Assembly (NCBI RefSeq): GCF_014805685.1 | Contig: NC_060911.1 | Location: 15,673,712 to 15,737,711 of the forward strand | Source: Silurus meridionalis | Lineage: Eukaryota; Chordata; Actinopteri; Siluriformes; Siluridae | Reading direction: 5' to 3' | DNA length: 64,000 bases | Shown: one piece after another, positions 34,052 through 46,554 of the stretch | How positions within the stretch are numbered: position 1 is the first letter of the stretch | How the letters are laid out: each line of letters opens with the position of its first letter | Position numbers and translations under genes: made by a program | The notes under the pieces: model-generated | The model's input: only the letters and a program-made list of their open reading frames with translations | Told to the model about the DNA's origin: nothing | Database searches by the model: none

Positions 34052-35905
34052 TACCTGTAGAATTCCGAAGACCCATATGACCTCAGAATATAACGCCACG
34101 AGTGAATCCAGTTTATATGAATTAATCCTGGTTGTAATGTTTTCATCTTAGGGATAGTGAGTGTGTTGTCATCCTGAAATAATGCGAATACCTCCTAGCC
34201 CAGGGTTTTAAATATTTCGATCCACAATGTTAATCCAAATTGAAAGAAAATCCTTCACAATTGAATTCCAACTCTAGTAGTTTTTCTTCTAATCTAACAC
34301 GATTAAGAAAACATGATTTGGCAACCTTACCCGTGTGTGTTGGATCTGTATGTAAGTAGATGAGGGGATGAACAGGGTAGAAGGTTGTGAGAACTTTCTT
34401 CTCAGCGAAGAGACGCGCTGTCTTTCCCGTCGCCACAGATTCCGACTTTTCGTTGCTGTTGCCATGGTGACAGGCGGTAATGTTTCGACGTTGTTTTTCC
34501 TCCTGGTTTGTTTGTACTGATATCTTTTATTTTTTACTCTTCTTGTTTTAATATCTACAGTTCATCTGTTTGCTCATCGTTTGTTCCTGTTTGTTTTTTG
34601 TCTAATTCTGAAGACGTTTGTGGTATTTCTTTTTCATCAGAATTTCTGTATTCCTGTAAGAAAAAAAAAATTGTTCATGAAATTCTGCTTACTAATGTAT
34701 CTCAAATCACGTGAATATTGATTTATGGAAGAAAATAGCTTCTCCTGTGAAATGTCACTAGCTGATGTTTGGCGTCAGCTTTAACCAATCATTATTTTTA
34801 AATGAAAATGATGAGCTGAAGATGCTCATCCAGGCTTTAGTGTTTTCAAAAATAAGACTAAAAGCAGCAGGTGTATCCTGTCTGCTCTCCACACGTCTTT
34901 ATGTGGGGTGGCTTTCATAAGTTTGGAAACTTCATATCTGTTATTGCTTTTATACGCAATAAACTTACTCACGCAGGCCATTGAATGAGAGAGAAGACTC
35001 CAGACGACTGTTTGCTCTCTAAATAACGCTTACAGAACATGGACATACGCTTCATCATCTTGTGTGGTGAATGGGAGCCATGTTGGTTCAAGATTAATTT
35101 CACTGGAATAAGTGTCCAAAACAACCTCAGTCCATTAAACTTCCACCTCCATGTGTGAGTGTGGGGGTGAGGGAGTCTGATCACATCTTCTCTCCTGTTC
35201 TTCGTCTTACACAAGTTCTTCTGTTAAAGACAAAAATGTCCCATGTAGACTCTTTCACCCACTCATTCACTGTCCAATTGCTGTGCGTTTGCATCTTTTA
35301 CAGAGTTTGTTGCATAGGAACATGCATGTGTCTCAGAAACCATAAAAGATCAGATGTTTCCACACTTTTCACAGACACAGTGTATTATTAATTAGCTTCT
35401 TGGTTCTCAACAGTGAAGATCTTAAAATCAGACATCCAGGGGGCTGAACTAGACACCGGAGAGTTTTATAACCTGACTGGTGAGTCCAGAAAAGAAACTT
35501 CACTAGATGTGTAACCCAATTCTGAATACCAGGAACTGTGAGTATCTGGTGGACAATTTGATGCATTAAAACCCCAAAACATCCTGCACGCAGAGGATCC
35601 GATGAAACTCTGTAGAATCCCTTGTAGACATCAGACACTCATAGCTTGCGAACTTATTTCCTATTTCATGGATTCTAAAAGCTCTTTATTTCCACTTTAC
35701 CTTTGCCTAATTTATAAAAATTCTCTTATCCTTCTAGATATCAATAAACTGACTGCTGGAATGCAGCTTTGCTCCTCCCCACTGACTCGTGGATCATTTC
35801 AGATCTAATCAAACCAACTCTGTTCCTGCCGATTGACCCGAGGGTTCCTTTCTCAGGCGATGGTTTTGAGCGCTAACGCCCACCTGTGTGTTACTGACCA
35901 GCACT
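34052..35905. other. Unique sequence, no gene recognised
   Basis: About 1.85 kb of AT-leaning unique DNA. Short open frames at 34230-34436, 34508-34714, 35155-35391 and 35602-35808 encode nothing recognisable. Confidence 0.4.
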
Positions 35906-35910
35906 GCTTG

Positions 35911-37464
35911 TACAGGGAGTGCAGAATTATTAGGCAAATGAGTATTTTGACCACATCATCCTCGTTATGCATGTTGTCTTACTCCAAGCTGTATAGGCTG
36001 GAAAGCCTACTACCAATTAAGCATATTAGGTGATGTGCATCTCTGTAATGAGAAGGGGTGTGGTCTAATGACATCAACACCCTATATCAGGTGTGCATAA
36101 TTATTAGGCAACTTCCTTTCCTTTGGCAAAATGGGTCAAAAGAAGGACTTGACAGGCTCAGAAAAGTCAAAAATAGTGAGATATATTGCAGAGGATGCAG
36201 CAGTCTTAAAATAGCCAAGCTTCTGAGCGTGATCATCGAACAATCAAGCGTTTCATTCAAAATAGTCGACAGGGTCGCAAGAAGCGTGTGGAAAAACCAA
36301 GGCGCAAAATAACTGCCCGTGAACTGAGAAAAGTCAAGCGTGCAGCTGCCAAGATGCCACTTGCCACCAGTTTGGCCATATTTCAGAGCTGCAACATCAC
36401 TGGGTGCCCAAAAGCACAAGGTGTGCAATACTCAGAGACATGGCCAAGGTAAGAAAGGCAGAAAGTCGACCACCACTGAACAAGACACACAAGCTGAAAC
36501 GTCAAGACTGGGCCAAGAAATATCTCAAGACTGATTTTCTAAGGTTTTATGGACTGATGAAATGAGAGTGAGTCTTGATGGGCCAGATGGATGGGCCCGT
36601 GGCTGGATTGGTAAAGGGCAGAGAGCTCCAGTCCGACTCAGGCGCCAGCAAGGTGGAGGTGGAGTACTGGTTTGGGCTGGTATCATCAAAGATGAGCTTG
36701 TGGGGCCTTTTCGGGTTGAGGATGGAGTCAAGCTGAACTCCCAGTCCTACTGCCAGTTTCTGGAAGACACCTTCTTCAAGCAGTGGTACAGGAAGAAGTC
36801 TGCATCCTTCAAGAAAAACATGATTTTCATGCAGGACAATGCTCCATCACACACGTCCAAGTACTCCACAGCGTGGCTGGCAAGAAAGGGTATAAAGAAG
36901 AAAATCTAATGATATGGCCTCCTTGTTCACCTGATCTGAACCCCATTGAGAACCTGTGGTCCATCATCAAATGTGCGATTTACAAGGAGGAAAACAGTAC
37001 ACCTCTCTGAACAGTGTCTGGGAGGCTGTGGTTGCTGCTGCAATGTTGATGGTGAACAGATCAAAACACTGACAGAATCCATGGATGGCAGGCTTTTGAG
37101 TGTCCTTGCAAAGAAAGGTGGCTATATTGGTCACTGATTTGTTTTGTTTGGTTTTGAATGTCAGAAATGTATATTTGTGAATGTTGAGATGTTATATTGG
37201 TTTCACTGGTAAAAATAAATAATTGAAATGGGTATGAATTTGTTTTTTGTTAAGTTGCCTAATAATTATGCACAGTAATAGTCACCTGCACACACAGATA
37301 TCCCCCTAAAATAGCTAAAACTAAAACTACTTCCAAAAATGTTCAGCTTTGATATTAATGAGTTTTTTGTGTTCATTGAGAACATGGTTGTTGTTCAAAT
37401 TAAATCCTCAAATAAAATTAATCCTCAAAAATACAACTTGCCTAATAATTCTGCACTCCCTGTA
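35911..37464 (+). mobile_element. Complete-length Tc1-like (DD37E) transposon
   Basis: A 1550-bp element (35913-37462) flanked by TA on each side (35911-35912 and 37463-37464), the target duplication of the IS630-Tc1-mariner superfamily. The outer termini at 35913-35937 and 37438-37462 are near-perfect inverted repeats beginning cagggagtgcag. A related inner copy (gtgcataattattaggcaac) lies at about 36091-36113 and, inverted, at 37252-37273. Each end thus has two direct repeats about 200 bp apart, the IR/DR arrangement known from several Tc1-like elements. One transposase gene lies between them, broken. The termini look well preserved, so the sequence could still be recognised by a related transposase, though this is inference. 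Confidence 0.95.
36131..37137 (+). pseudogene. Tc1-like transposase, multiple frameshifts
   Basis: In a working element this enzyme would cut and paste the transposon. It starts at ATG 36131 (MGQKKDLTGSEKSKIVRYI) with a helix-turn-helix N-terminus. Frame changes occur near 36190, 36222, 36430, 36541, 36890 and around 37005-37060, so no full-length product is possible. The catalytic blocks remain readable in separate frames: VLWTDEMRV (first Asp, codon 36556), then GWARGW and QQGGGGVLVWAGI (Gly-rich box), MQDNAPSH (second Asp, codon 36835) and SPDLNPIENLW (Glu, codon 36948). The C-terminus is DGRLLSVLAKKGGYIGH. Counting across the one-base loss between the last two blocks gives 37 residues between Asp and Glu, so DD37E rather than the usual DD34E of Tc1. 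Confidence 0.93.
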
Positions 37465-37786
37465 TAATGGAGAAAAAAATTCTTATTCTCAACCTCAGCG
37501 CCGAAACTCAATCCATGCTATCCAGGATTGTAAATCAGTCCTTGGATGAAGGTTAAAAGATTGCGCTAATAAACCCCAGGGGCGAAGGCGTTGGAGAAAA
37601 TCCTTCTGATTCCAATTATGAGCTCAGCATGATGCTCTACTCTTCTGAAGGACTCTGATTATAAGATCTTTTCTTCCCCCTTTCTTTCCATTGTAACTGT
37701 GCCTGAATGCCTGATCACTGATTCATAAATAAATAAATAAAAAAGACGTCAATAACTCACAGTCGGAATGTAACTTTTATAACGTC
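37465..37786. other. Unique sequence, no gene recognised
   Basis: About 320 bp between the Tc1-like element and the tandem duplication. A short (aaat)n run lies at 37726-37742. Confidence 0.4.
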
Positions 37787-37899
37787 CCAAATGACTCTTC
37801 AGCAAGTTATAAATAATTTCAGTAAAATCGTTCCACCTGATTGGACCTCAGGATCCCATTGGGTTTTATTTTATGGGCTTTTTTGCAAAGCATGGGAAC

Positions 37900-37901
<2 letters not shown>

Positions 37902-37944
<43 letters not shown>
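37902..37944. repeat. (GT)n microsatellite, copy 1
   Basis: About 21 GT units, the same length as in copy 2 of the duplication. Confidence 0.95.
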
Positions 37945-37946
<2 letters not shown>

Positions 37947-38571
37947 TTATCTGACAGCGTTCCTGTGCAGCTCGTCCTATTAATTGTCCTCCCAACATAA
38001 AGAAGATTCATCCCCGGGTGTCCTGTCTGAAACAACCCTCTCTGCTAAAAACACTGCTTAACCCATGTGCCTCTATATATCTGCCACCTGGGGCTGCGTT
38101 TCTGCAGCTGAAGTTTTGACAGCGGCTGTTTGTCAGGGCTCGATAACGTGCCACCAGTCTAACCGCAAAATTTCAGCTGTCATTCAAGCTGTTTCAGCAT
38201 GTCGAGTGACACCATGTGGTAAATGGTAGAGTTGTGGAGAAATAGCAGGGTGTGAACATGTGTTCTAGACTTGATATTTTAGCTTTGAAAGGTGCATCAT
38301 GGTCCAAAATCCTGAATGTTTATCTAATTAGTAGCTAAATTAACCCTGAATCAGAATATTCCCAATGCATTACACAAGCGGAGATGTTTCGCTGTTGTTC
38401 TTTTTGCACCATTTGATCTATTTTTTGGACAGATGTTCAGTAATTACTATGTGGTCCAGATCTGGTTCTATTTTATTCTATAAATCCATTCAGACCTTCA
38501 TTCCAGCTACACTTGCTTTTGTCCACGTAGATGGTTTCCATGAAACACTCATAGAGCTGGTGTACAGAGCA

Positions 38572-38601
38572 CCAGATAGATCTGGTCAAAGATCTATCTG
38601 G
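38572..38601. repeat. Perfect inverted repeat, 12-bp stem
   Basis: ccagatagatct and its exact complement agatctatctgg are separated by ggtcaa. Repeated in copy 2 at 40226-40255. Confidence 0.9.
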
Positions 38602-39440
38602 CACGAAGACAGATGTATTTGAATTAAGGATAATCCAGGTGTAGGTGTGAGGTGTTGCAGGATGTAAGTGCATGATGTGGAGGTGAAGAATGACCTGAGG
38701 TGAAGAATCCAAATGTTTCACACCAAGCCGTGGATTATCACCTTATACCATGGTTAGGCATTTTAGAGATTCAGTGATTAAAGTAGATATTCAGAGATAA
38801 AGTAGTGCTAGAAGATTGCATTCATTTGAATGATCTTGAATAAATACTGTATTAATTTGAATAGTGAAGCTGTTGGAGTTCTCCGACTCCTGGTGCCGTT
38901 TTTTTCGAACGTTTTCTTCTCCAATTCATCAAATTTATCTTATGCCTCTAAACATTTATCAGAATTCCAGTATTCCATATAATTTCCAAAAGCTCTACTG
39001 TGTAGAATAGCTCTACTTTCAGACAATTACAATCTATTATTCGAACCTAAACATCCTGCTAATACCAATCCACTATTCACACGAGAACTCTTTTTAGCCA
39101 AACACAATCTAGTTTTCACCCTTGAGCTTCCAGCTGTAAACTTTCTACTTTTTGAACTTCCAGGTTCTGGATGTCTGAAGGTATCAGAGTCATGATGCAT
39201 TTCTCTGTCGTCTATAAAACTGTTTCGTTCTGGTCTTCGGTTGTAGGTAGTCATTATAGAAGACACCCTGGTCTGCATTGCATCTACTCTAAAGTGTGAG
39301 ATAGTCAAACAAAACGCAGCGTCTTCAGCTCTGAGCGAAACAGATGAAACGTCAGTGCAGAGATGATGGACGTGCTGCGTTCTCCAGCCCTGATGAGTCA
39401 ATCCCAGACCCCTGCTGAGGGTTTAAACATCAGGGTCAAG

Positions 39441-39553
39441 CCAAATGACTCTTCAGCAAGTTATAAATAATTTCAGTAAAATCGTTCCACCTGATTGGAC
39501 CTCAGGATCCCATTGGGTTTTATTTTATGGGCTTTTTTGCAAAGCATGGGAAC

Positions 39554-39600
<47 letters not shown>

Positions 39601-41090
39601 TTATCTGACAGCGTTCCTGTGCAGCTCGTCCTATTAATTGTCCTCCCAACATAAAGAAGATTCATCCCCGGGTGTCCTGTCTGAAACAACCCTCTCTGCT
39701 AAAAACACTGCTTAACCCATGTGCCTCTATATATCTGCCACCTGGGGCTGCGTTTCTGCAGCTGAAGTTTTGACAGCGGCTGTTTGTCAGGGCTCGATAA
39801 CGTGCCACCAGTCTAACCGCAAAATTTCAGCTGTCATTCAAGCTGTTTCAGCATGTCGAGTGACACCATGTGGTAAATGGTAGAGTTGTGGAGAAATAGC
39901 AGGGTGTGAACATGTGTTCTAGACTTGATATTTTAGCTTTGAAAGGTGCATCATGGTCCAAAATCCTGAATGTTTATCTAATTAGTAGCTAAATTAACCC
40001 TGAATCAGAATATTCCCAATGCATTACACAAGCGGAGATGTTTCGCTGTTGTTCTTTTTGCACCATTTGATCTATTTTTTGGACAGATGTTCAGTAATTA
40101 CTATGTGGTCCAGATCTGGTTCTATTTTATTCTATAAATCCATTCAGACCTTCATTCCAGCTACACTTGCTTTTGTCCACGTAGATGGTTTCCATGAAAC
40201 ACTCATAGAGCTGGTGTACAGAGCACCAGATAGATCTGGTCAAAGATCTATCTGGCACGAAGACAGATGTATTTGAATTAAGGATAATCCAGGTGTAGGT
40301 GTGAGGTGTTGCAGGATGTAAGTGCATGATGTGGAGGTGAAGAATGACCTGAGGTGAAGAATCCAAATGTTTCACACCAAGCCGTGGATTATCACCTTAT
40401 ACCATGGTTAGGCATTTTAGAGATTCAGTGATTAAAGTAGATATTCAGAGATAAAGTAGTGCTAGAAGATTGCATTCATTTGAATGATCTTGAATAAATA
40501 CTGTATTAATTTGAATAGTGAAGCTGTTGGAGTTCACTCCTGGTGCCGTTTTTTTCGAACGTTTTCTTCTCCAATTCATCAAATTTATCTTATGCCTCTA
40601 AACATTTATCAGAATTCCAGTATTCCATATAATTTCCAAAAGCTCTACTGTGTAGAATAGCTCTACTTTCAGACAATTACAATCTATTATTCGAACCTAA
40701 ACATCCTGCTAATACCAATCCACTATTCACACGAGAACTCTTTTTAGCCAAACACAATCTAGTTTTCACCCTTGAGCTTCCAGCTGTAAACTTTCTACTT
40801 TTTGAACTTCCAGGTTCTGGATGTCTGAAGGTATTAGAGTCATGATGCATTTCTCTGTCGTCTATAAAACTGTTTCGTTCTGGTCTTCGGTTGTAGGTAG
40901 TCATTATAGAAGACACCCTGGTCTGCATTGCATCTACTCTAAAGTGTGAGATAGTCAAACAAAACGCAGCGTCTTCAGCTCTGAGCGAAACAGATGAAAC
41001 GTCAGTGCAGAGATGATGGACGTGCTGCGTTCTCCAGCCCTGATGAGTCAATCCCAGACCCCTGCTGAGGGTTTAAACATCAGGGTCAAG
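39441..41090. repeat. Tandem segmental duplication, copy 2 (1650 bp)
   Basis: Second copy of 37787-39440. The differences I could see are a 4-bp loss (tccg) near 40534 and one C-to-T change at about 40843. The six bases ccaaat start copy 1, start copy 2 and directly follow copy 2 (41091-41096), which is microhomology at the junction. Confidence 0.97.
39556..39598. repeat. (GT)n microsatellite, copy 2
   Basis: The copy 2 counterpart of 37902-37944, with no length change. Confidence 0.95.
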
Positions 41091-41096
41091 CCAAAT

Positions 41097-42430
41097 CTCT
41101 CGGATGTCATGCTGTGCATGTCAAGAAGCTCTGCTTAGTCTCTTTCTTGTTTTTAAAAGTTCTCTTCTTTCTTCCCATCTGTCTCTTCCTGCTTTCAGCC
41201 GGGGCTAAAATAAAGGAAGCTCTCATTTCTTGCTTTTTTTTTTTTTGCCCTGTGGGAATTTTCCTCTGCAGAATGAAGTCAGCGATCTTTCGGAGCGAAC
41301 AAACAACAAAGAGAAGGATGACGACAAGACACAGAGCCAAGAGAAAGAGAAAGAGCTCTCGTTTCTCGCTTTATGTCTACAGAAAGTTCCGGGAGTTACA
41401 GATTCTGCAGCAAAGACGTCATATATTTTGTTATTATTTTGATTGCTTTTAATGTTTTGAGGAACATTCAGGACAAACTGGGACTTTTGAGTTTTATTTC
41501 AAGGAGTTGAAACTTATCCTGGCTTTTAACTAACGCCTGGAAAGATCCCGTGTTAAAAAGTTTTGTCATGATGCTGGAAACCATCCTGCTTTCCTTCATC
41601 ACTGGTGCTGAAATGCTGACCTCCGTGGAACTCTTTAAAGGTACAAATAAGCTTTCAACTCTTCTGTGCCGGTCAAAACCGGAAAGTCTTTGTGCCCTAA
41701 TTTTTTTAAATGCAAATGTTTGTGAATGATTGTGTTCCACAGAAAGATTTGTCTCTTGTGCAATTTCACGACCGGTTATGCGTCGATTACCATTAAGAAA
41801 CACGCCTTTTGCTTTTACAAGAAACTTCCGAAACTTTCACAAGAAACACTGCTGTCTGCCATCTTGATTACCAGTTTACAGATATTAGCGCCACCTATCT
41901 ATAATGGCACACACTAGCACTTAGTACTGCATGTATTGCTGCCACGCTACAGTCCATTTTTATAGCTGTAACATTAAAAGTGCCAGTTTCACTTCCCTCA
42001 CATTCACAGCATGAAGGCCATTTTTCTTCTTTTACATTCGTTCCAGTGAAAATGTTCCGCGGTTCACTTTTGTTAGGTGAATATTCAGAAAATGGCACAA
42101 TTATCTTAAATGAGATAATACCTCAATAAAGAGCACACTACACTGGTTGTTATATCTTTTGGCACCCCGTTTAACATACAGTGACCTCTACATGGAGGCA
42201 AAATCCATTATTTTAACTGTATTGAAACTATTTCAGATTCAGCGACTGTGCTAATTACGATTAGCCGTGATACAGAGATTCTCAGCGAGCAGCGAAGCCT
42301 GAAGGTCACTTTGGGGATGCCGAGTGCATGTTTAATACGACTGAAGGAAGGGCATGTATTAAATATGTACAGAAACCTCTGTATGATTCTTGATTGCTGC
42401 AGAATCATCTCTCACACGTTTCTAATGTAA
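41097..42430. other. Unique sequence, no gene recognised
   Basis: About 1.3 kb with overlapping short frames on both strands and no recognisable product. Poly-T at 41235-41246. Confidence 0.4.
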
Positions 42431-42436
42431 AAACTA

Positions 42437-42745
42437 GGAGATCCAAACCTGATCCAGGTTGCGCACTAAACCATCTCCATAAAGATATGCTTCAAATGGT
42501 CAGATCTTAAGTGGCCTGCTATATAATGCTTAACCATATTAAAGATCTTTGGGATGACCCCAGGTCACCTCACCTCAGCTAGATCAGTACCCAAATCTCT
42601 GAAAATCTTCACGAAATCTAGTGCAACATCATCTCAGAAGAGTGGAGCTTATTATAAGAGCAAATGAGATGTTCGAAGAATCATATTCTCAGGTGTTTAT
42701 TAACTTCTCTTACACCACATAGTTTAGATACTGTATATTTTCAAC
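42437..42745 (+). mobile_element. Tc1-like transposon remnant
   Basis: ctaggagatccaaacctgatc, aagatctttgggatgacccc, cacctcagctagatcagtac, cgaaatctagtgcaacatca and ttataagagcaaatgagatg in family order, with the internal part deleted. Confidence 0.8.
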
Positions 42746-42768
42746 ACAATTTAAAAATTCATATATAC

Positions 42769-43330
42769 GAGGTGAAATCAAAAAGTTTGGAGACTCGCTT
42801 TGTTTAGAAGAAAATACTTTATTTATCTACAATTACACACCATAACCTTCAAAATAGTCCCCTCGCACCGCAAAACAGCCACAGCGTTCCTGCCTCTTCT
42901 GAAATGTGTTCTAGAAGTCTTTTTTTTGAAGCGTATCACGCACCTTCTCTGATTTGTGCTGCAGCAGATCTTTGGGAAGCGGGTTAAGTCCGCAGGAGAC
43001 AAATCTGGCGAGTAGGGTGAGATCATGCGGCTCGTTCTCTAACGATCATCATGCGCAAGATGCTGAATGGTTTCGACATTTTGTGTGGTTGCGCTCATTG
43101 AACCCTGACTCCAACCCTTCCAGCGATGTTGTTCTGCTCTTAAAGCTGCTCGATACACCTCGAGCGACTCGTCGCAGTTTTGCCGTATGTCGAATGTCTC
43201 CGTGGCAGAGTTTCACACAGAATTTCACTTTTGCTCTTTTGTTCTAATTTGCTGTCGATGATCAAATTGCAGACATGCTAACGCACTTGGTCACATTTAC
43301 CCTTAGTCTTAAAACTTTTTGATACTATGA
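42769..43330 (-). mobile_element. mariner deletion derivative, both termini
   Basis: About 560 bp, flanked by TA on the left. The left terminus is gaggtgaaatcaaaaagttt and the complement of the right terminus is catagtatcaaaaagtttt. The minus strand encodes MISPYSPDLSPADLTRFPKI (the third catalytic Asp block, PYSPDL-P-D) and ends NAVAVLRCEGTILKVMV, the C-terminal block of mariner transposases. As in the copies at 11.4 and 50.4 kb, the middle with the first two catalytic Asp residues is missing and the linker is joined almost directly to the PYSPDL block. Non-autonomous. Confidence 0.88.
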
Positions 43331-45215
43331 ACTTTAGTGTAGAACAATCAGGTCCACAGTAGAAGGCAAAAACATGTTCCTTCTCCCTGCTTCTCAAAAA
43401 TCTTCTAAAAAAGGTTGTTCCAGGAAACACCAACATTTTCTTTTCTTGTCATTTTTTTCTTTCATATGCTATAAGTATGTATATCTATATCTCTATCTAT
43501 CCATGCTCTTCAATCCACAGCGTCCGTGTCTGAAATGCAGCGTAGGTCGTCGCATGCATGCGTCACTGTGTTTCTCTGCATGTTTTCCAGAGCAGATAGC
43601 AGCTGTAGCGAGACTAAAGCGTCTGCTAAAGCTTATCAACACACCGCAGCTTTCTCATCTGCTACAGCTCATGATCTGAGCATCATTACTGCTTTAAAGG
43701 CATGAATTCATTCTAAACGCTCAGACAGCATAGGAATGAAACGCTCCAAAAAAAAAGGTTTAATAGCAGAGTAAGTCGGATCACACAGCATAATCATTCA
43801 TAAAAGAAGAAGAATCCATCACATTGATGAAAGTGGAGAAAAAAGAAACCTGGATATAATAATGCAAAGGTCGTCAATGTTTTTCAGTTCAAGGACCATT
43901 TAGGTGATGGAGACGTGGGTCAGGGACCCCGGATACAAAATGTGTCAAAGGCAGTCACTGATATTAATAGAAACCAATCATATTAAACTCATTATTTTAT
44001 GTTAAGACAATTAGAACTATGTTGTTGTAGGTGCACCATTGTTTGTATATTTTCGTATATTTTCCAATCTTTCAGAAAGATTTATGCATCAAAACAAACA
44101 AATATTTTGCAATTTATTAGGATTTTCAGTTTTCTTTTATTCTAATAGATTTACAGTTTCATACATTTTCCTTTTACTATCAGGTAAATTATCATTTACA
44201 TAAACATCACCTTTATTTTAATAGAACTCCAATCCAATAATGATAATACGTTTAAGAATTTTATAGTTGATGTTTCCTCCCAAAGTTTTTTATTTTTTAT
44301 TTTTTTCTGATTAAACACTAATTAGCGGCAGTACCCCTGCAGTACCGCCGCCGACCGCTAGTCGAAGACTCATGTAATAATGTTTATATAAGTAAACACT
44401 CGCAGAGCTATTTGGAAGGGATTATATTTCTGAGTAGAAGTGGGCCAATATAATTATTACTGCCGACTCTGAAACCTTAACTTAAGCATTTTTGTCTCCA
44501 TGTCTGTTAAATTACATTACAGAGCAAAGAAAACGATTCTCATGCATTTGCTCCAGTCAGTTTTGTATAAGGCTGATGTAAGACTGATGTGAGACATTTT
44601 CCTGTACAGTATAACGTGGCTGTGAAAATTATGGAGTCTTTCATGGGGTTTGAAGAACACTGTGAACTTCCTTTTGTATGTTTACTACAAATATATGCTA
44701 AAAATGCACAGGGACTGCGAAAGAGTGGAAGAGAGATCTTTGGAGTCCAAATGGGACAAGAAGAAAGTAATCCTGAACCGACATGGCTACCATTTCATAC
44801 TTTAATTCCATCTGAACATTCGGAACCGAATTCACTGTACAACAAGATGAAACGAAGCGAAGCTCTTGTGCGTCGAGGCACAAAAAAAGTATTTCAGCGG
44901 AACGTTTGTAAACAAACAGAGTGTGTAAAGCATGTTAACCTCGTAACAAAGGAGGATTTTTCAATAATCTTTTTATAGATTTGTTTGGTCAAAGGAAATC
45001 TTTAGACCGAGAAGATACAGAAGAAACGTGCATGAACGTTCATAAGACTGGTGATATTTTTGAGTTAGAATGTGGTATCGATGGGGTTTTTCACGCACAA
45101 CAGCGCAAAGCTTTCGCAGATCTTAAATCAGCTTCAAATATTTCTTTCCCCATGAAATGCATCAAAAGATGCTGTAGATTTTTATGGATACAGGAGAAAG
45201 ACTTCTACTCGGACA
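43331..45215. other. Unique sequence, no gene recognised
   Basis: Includes two long open + frames (44589-44978, and one from 44981 running through the GT array to 45721). Neither product shows a known domain, and the second depends on translating a microsatellite, so I do not call genes. Confidence 0.45.
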
Positions 45216-45219
45216 GGCT

Positions 45220-45220
<1 letters not shown>

Positions 45221-45255
<35 letters not shown>

Positions 45256-45263
45256 TGTGTGTG
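45221..45263. repeat. (GT)n microsatellite
   Basis: About 20 GT units with one interruption. Confidence 0.95.
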
Positions 45264-45935
45264 CTTCTCAAGTGAGAAAATATTACAAACCGATTCGAAA
45301 AACAAGACTCTCATTTCAGTGCCATGCAAAACTAATCCATCTCTTCCTCTCTCCGCCTGCTGGGGCCCAGAGTTCCACATTTGTATTTTTTCTGGAAGAT
45401 AGAAAAACTTCACACTTGATGAAGTTCTGTCTTTTTTTTTTTTTTTTATCGCATTGGACTGGAGCAGGATTGGTTTCTTCTGTCGCTTTGTGTGTTGGAG
45501 GAAAATGGCTTCATGGAGAAGTGCTTTATAAGGACAAGGTTTGCATGAGGATTCCAGTGAGGACACCAAGGAACTCTGTGGACCTCTGGAGGTGGACGCT
45601 GGTCACATTAGAACATTCTTTTATTAAAGTGGGTATTTTTTTCCCTTCTTTGATGTGTTGCAGTCTGTCAGGCTACAGTGAACACTCTGAGTTCCACCGT
45701 GCTGTTTTTCTTCCACTGTAGAAGAAACTTTCCTTTTGTGGAGAACTTGTCATTCTCTCAGGCTTTTCTTCTTCTATTGACAGCACAAGCTGTTCCTGCG
45801 AGTCTGAAATAGAGCGAGTTGTTTAAAAGTTACTTCCTCATATAGCCGAGACGACTTTTCCCCGTTTTATTTGAATAAAAAGGTGAACTCGGAGCGAAGT
45901 GTGGCTTGTTTTTCCGGTAAAAAAATACATTTCTT
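45264..45935. other. Unique sequence, no gene recognised
   Basis: Poly-T at 45432-45447. No other feature. Confidence 0.4.
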
Positions 45936-45936
45936 A

Positions 45937-46330
45937 CACTATATTGACTAAAGTATTGGGACACCCGATTTTTCCAGCCATATGTGGTTCTTCCCAAAAC
46001 TGTTACCACAAAGTTCTACCCAATTTTATGAGCTGCCTCACTTGAACTAGGAGACCCAAAACTGTTCCAGCATGATACAAAAAGTGCACCAAAACCAGCT
46101 CCATGAAGATTCTGCTTTCCATGGGTTGGAGTGGAAGATCTCCCAACCCTATTGAACATCTTTGTGATGAATTGGAACATCATACCTGGCCTTCTCACCT
46201 CACCTGTCTTAATACCTGACTTTACTAAAACCCTTGTGGTTAAATGAATCTCTACAAAGAAAAAAAAAACATCTTCCCAGAAGAATGGCGGTTATTAAAA
46301 GAACAAATTGAGACTAATTGCTCTAAAACA
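45937..46330 (+). mobile_element. Tc1-like transposon, better-preserved copy
   Basis: Starts tatattgactaaagtattgg with gacaccc and ttttccagccatatgtggtt, the family's left end. Internally, caaccctattgaacatcttt followed by gtgatgaattggaa encodes NPIEHLCDELE, the block containing the catalytic Glu of Tc1 transposases. Upstream, ccagcatgatacaaaaagtg corresponds to the second Asp block. This copy establishes that the many related fragments in the window descend from a Tc1-like transposon. The end is lost near an oligo-A run. Confidence 0.88.
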
Positions 46331-46554
46331 ATGCTGATTTTAGAAAATAATCACCAAATGCATTGTGTGATGATCTGGAATCACTGGAACTTATGTAATG
46401 AAAGCATAGAGAGATCCAAGTACACATGCAGACAGAACCATGCCTCTGGATGAAGTTCTCCTCTAATGAAAACCATTCTCTGTTGATGATGTTCACCACA
46501 TGATCCAGGTTAATTTGGAGATGATTGCAAACCCTCTACCGCCCAGGTGTCTAC

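Larger units (their letters stand above)
37787..39440. repeat. Tandem segmental duplication, copy 1 (1654 bp)
   Basis: Matches 39441-41090 almost base for base at a constant offset of 1654, dropping to 1650 after about 38890. It contains unique DNA, a (GT)n array (37902-37944) and a 12-bp-stem hairpin (38572-38601). No gene is recognised in it. Open frames of 69, 85, 82 and 124 codons are simply duplicated along with the DNA. Confidence 0.97.

Noticed and set aside
37791..41051. Duplicated genes within the tandem duplication
   Set aside because: The four open frames are duplicated with the DNA, but none has a recognisable product and one spans a GT array.
44589..45721. Two consecutive + strand open frames (129 and 246 codons)
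   Set aside because: No recognisable domain. The second must translate a GT microsatellite and a poly-T run. No splice-site or transcript evidence is available.
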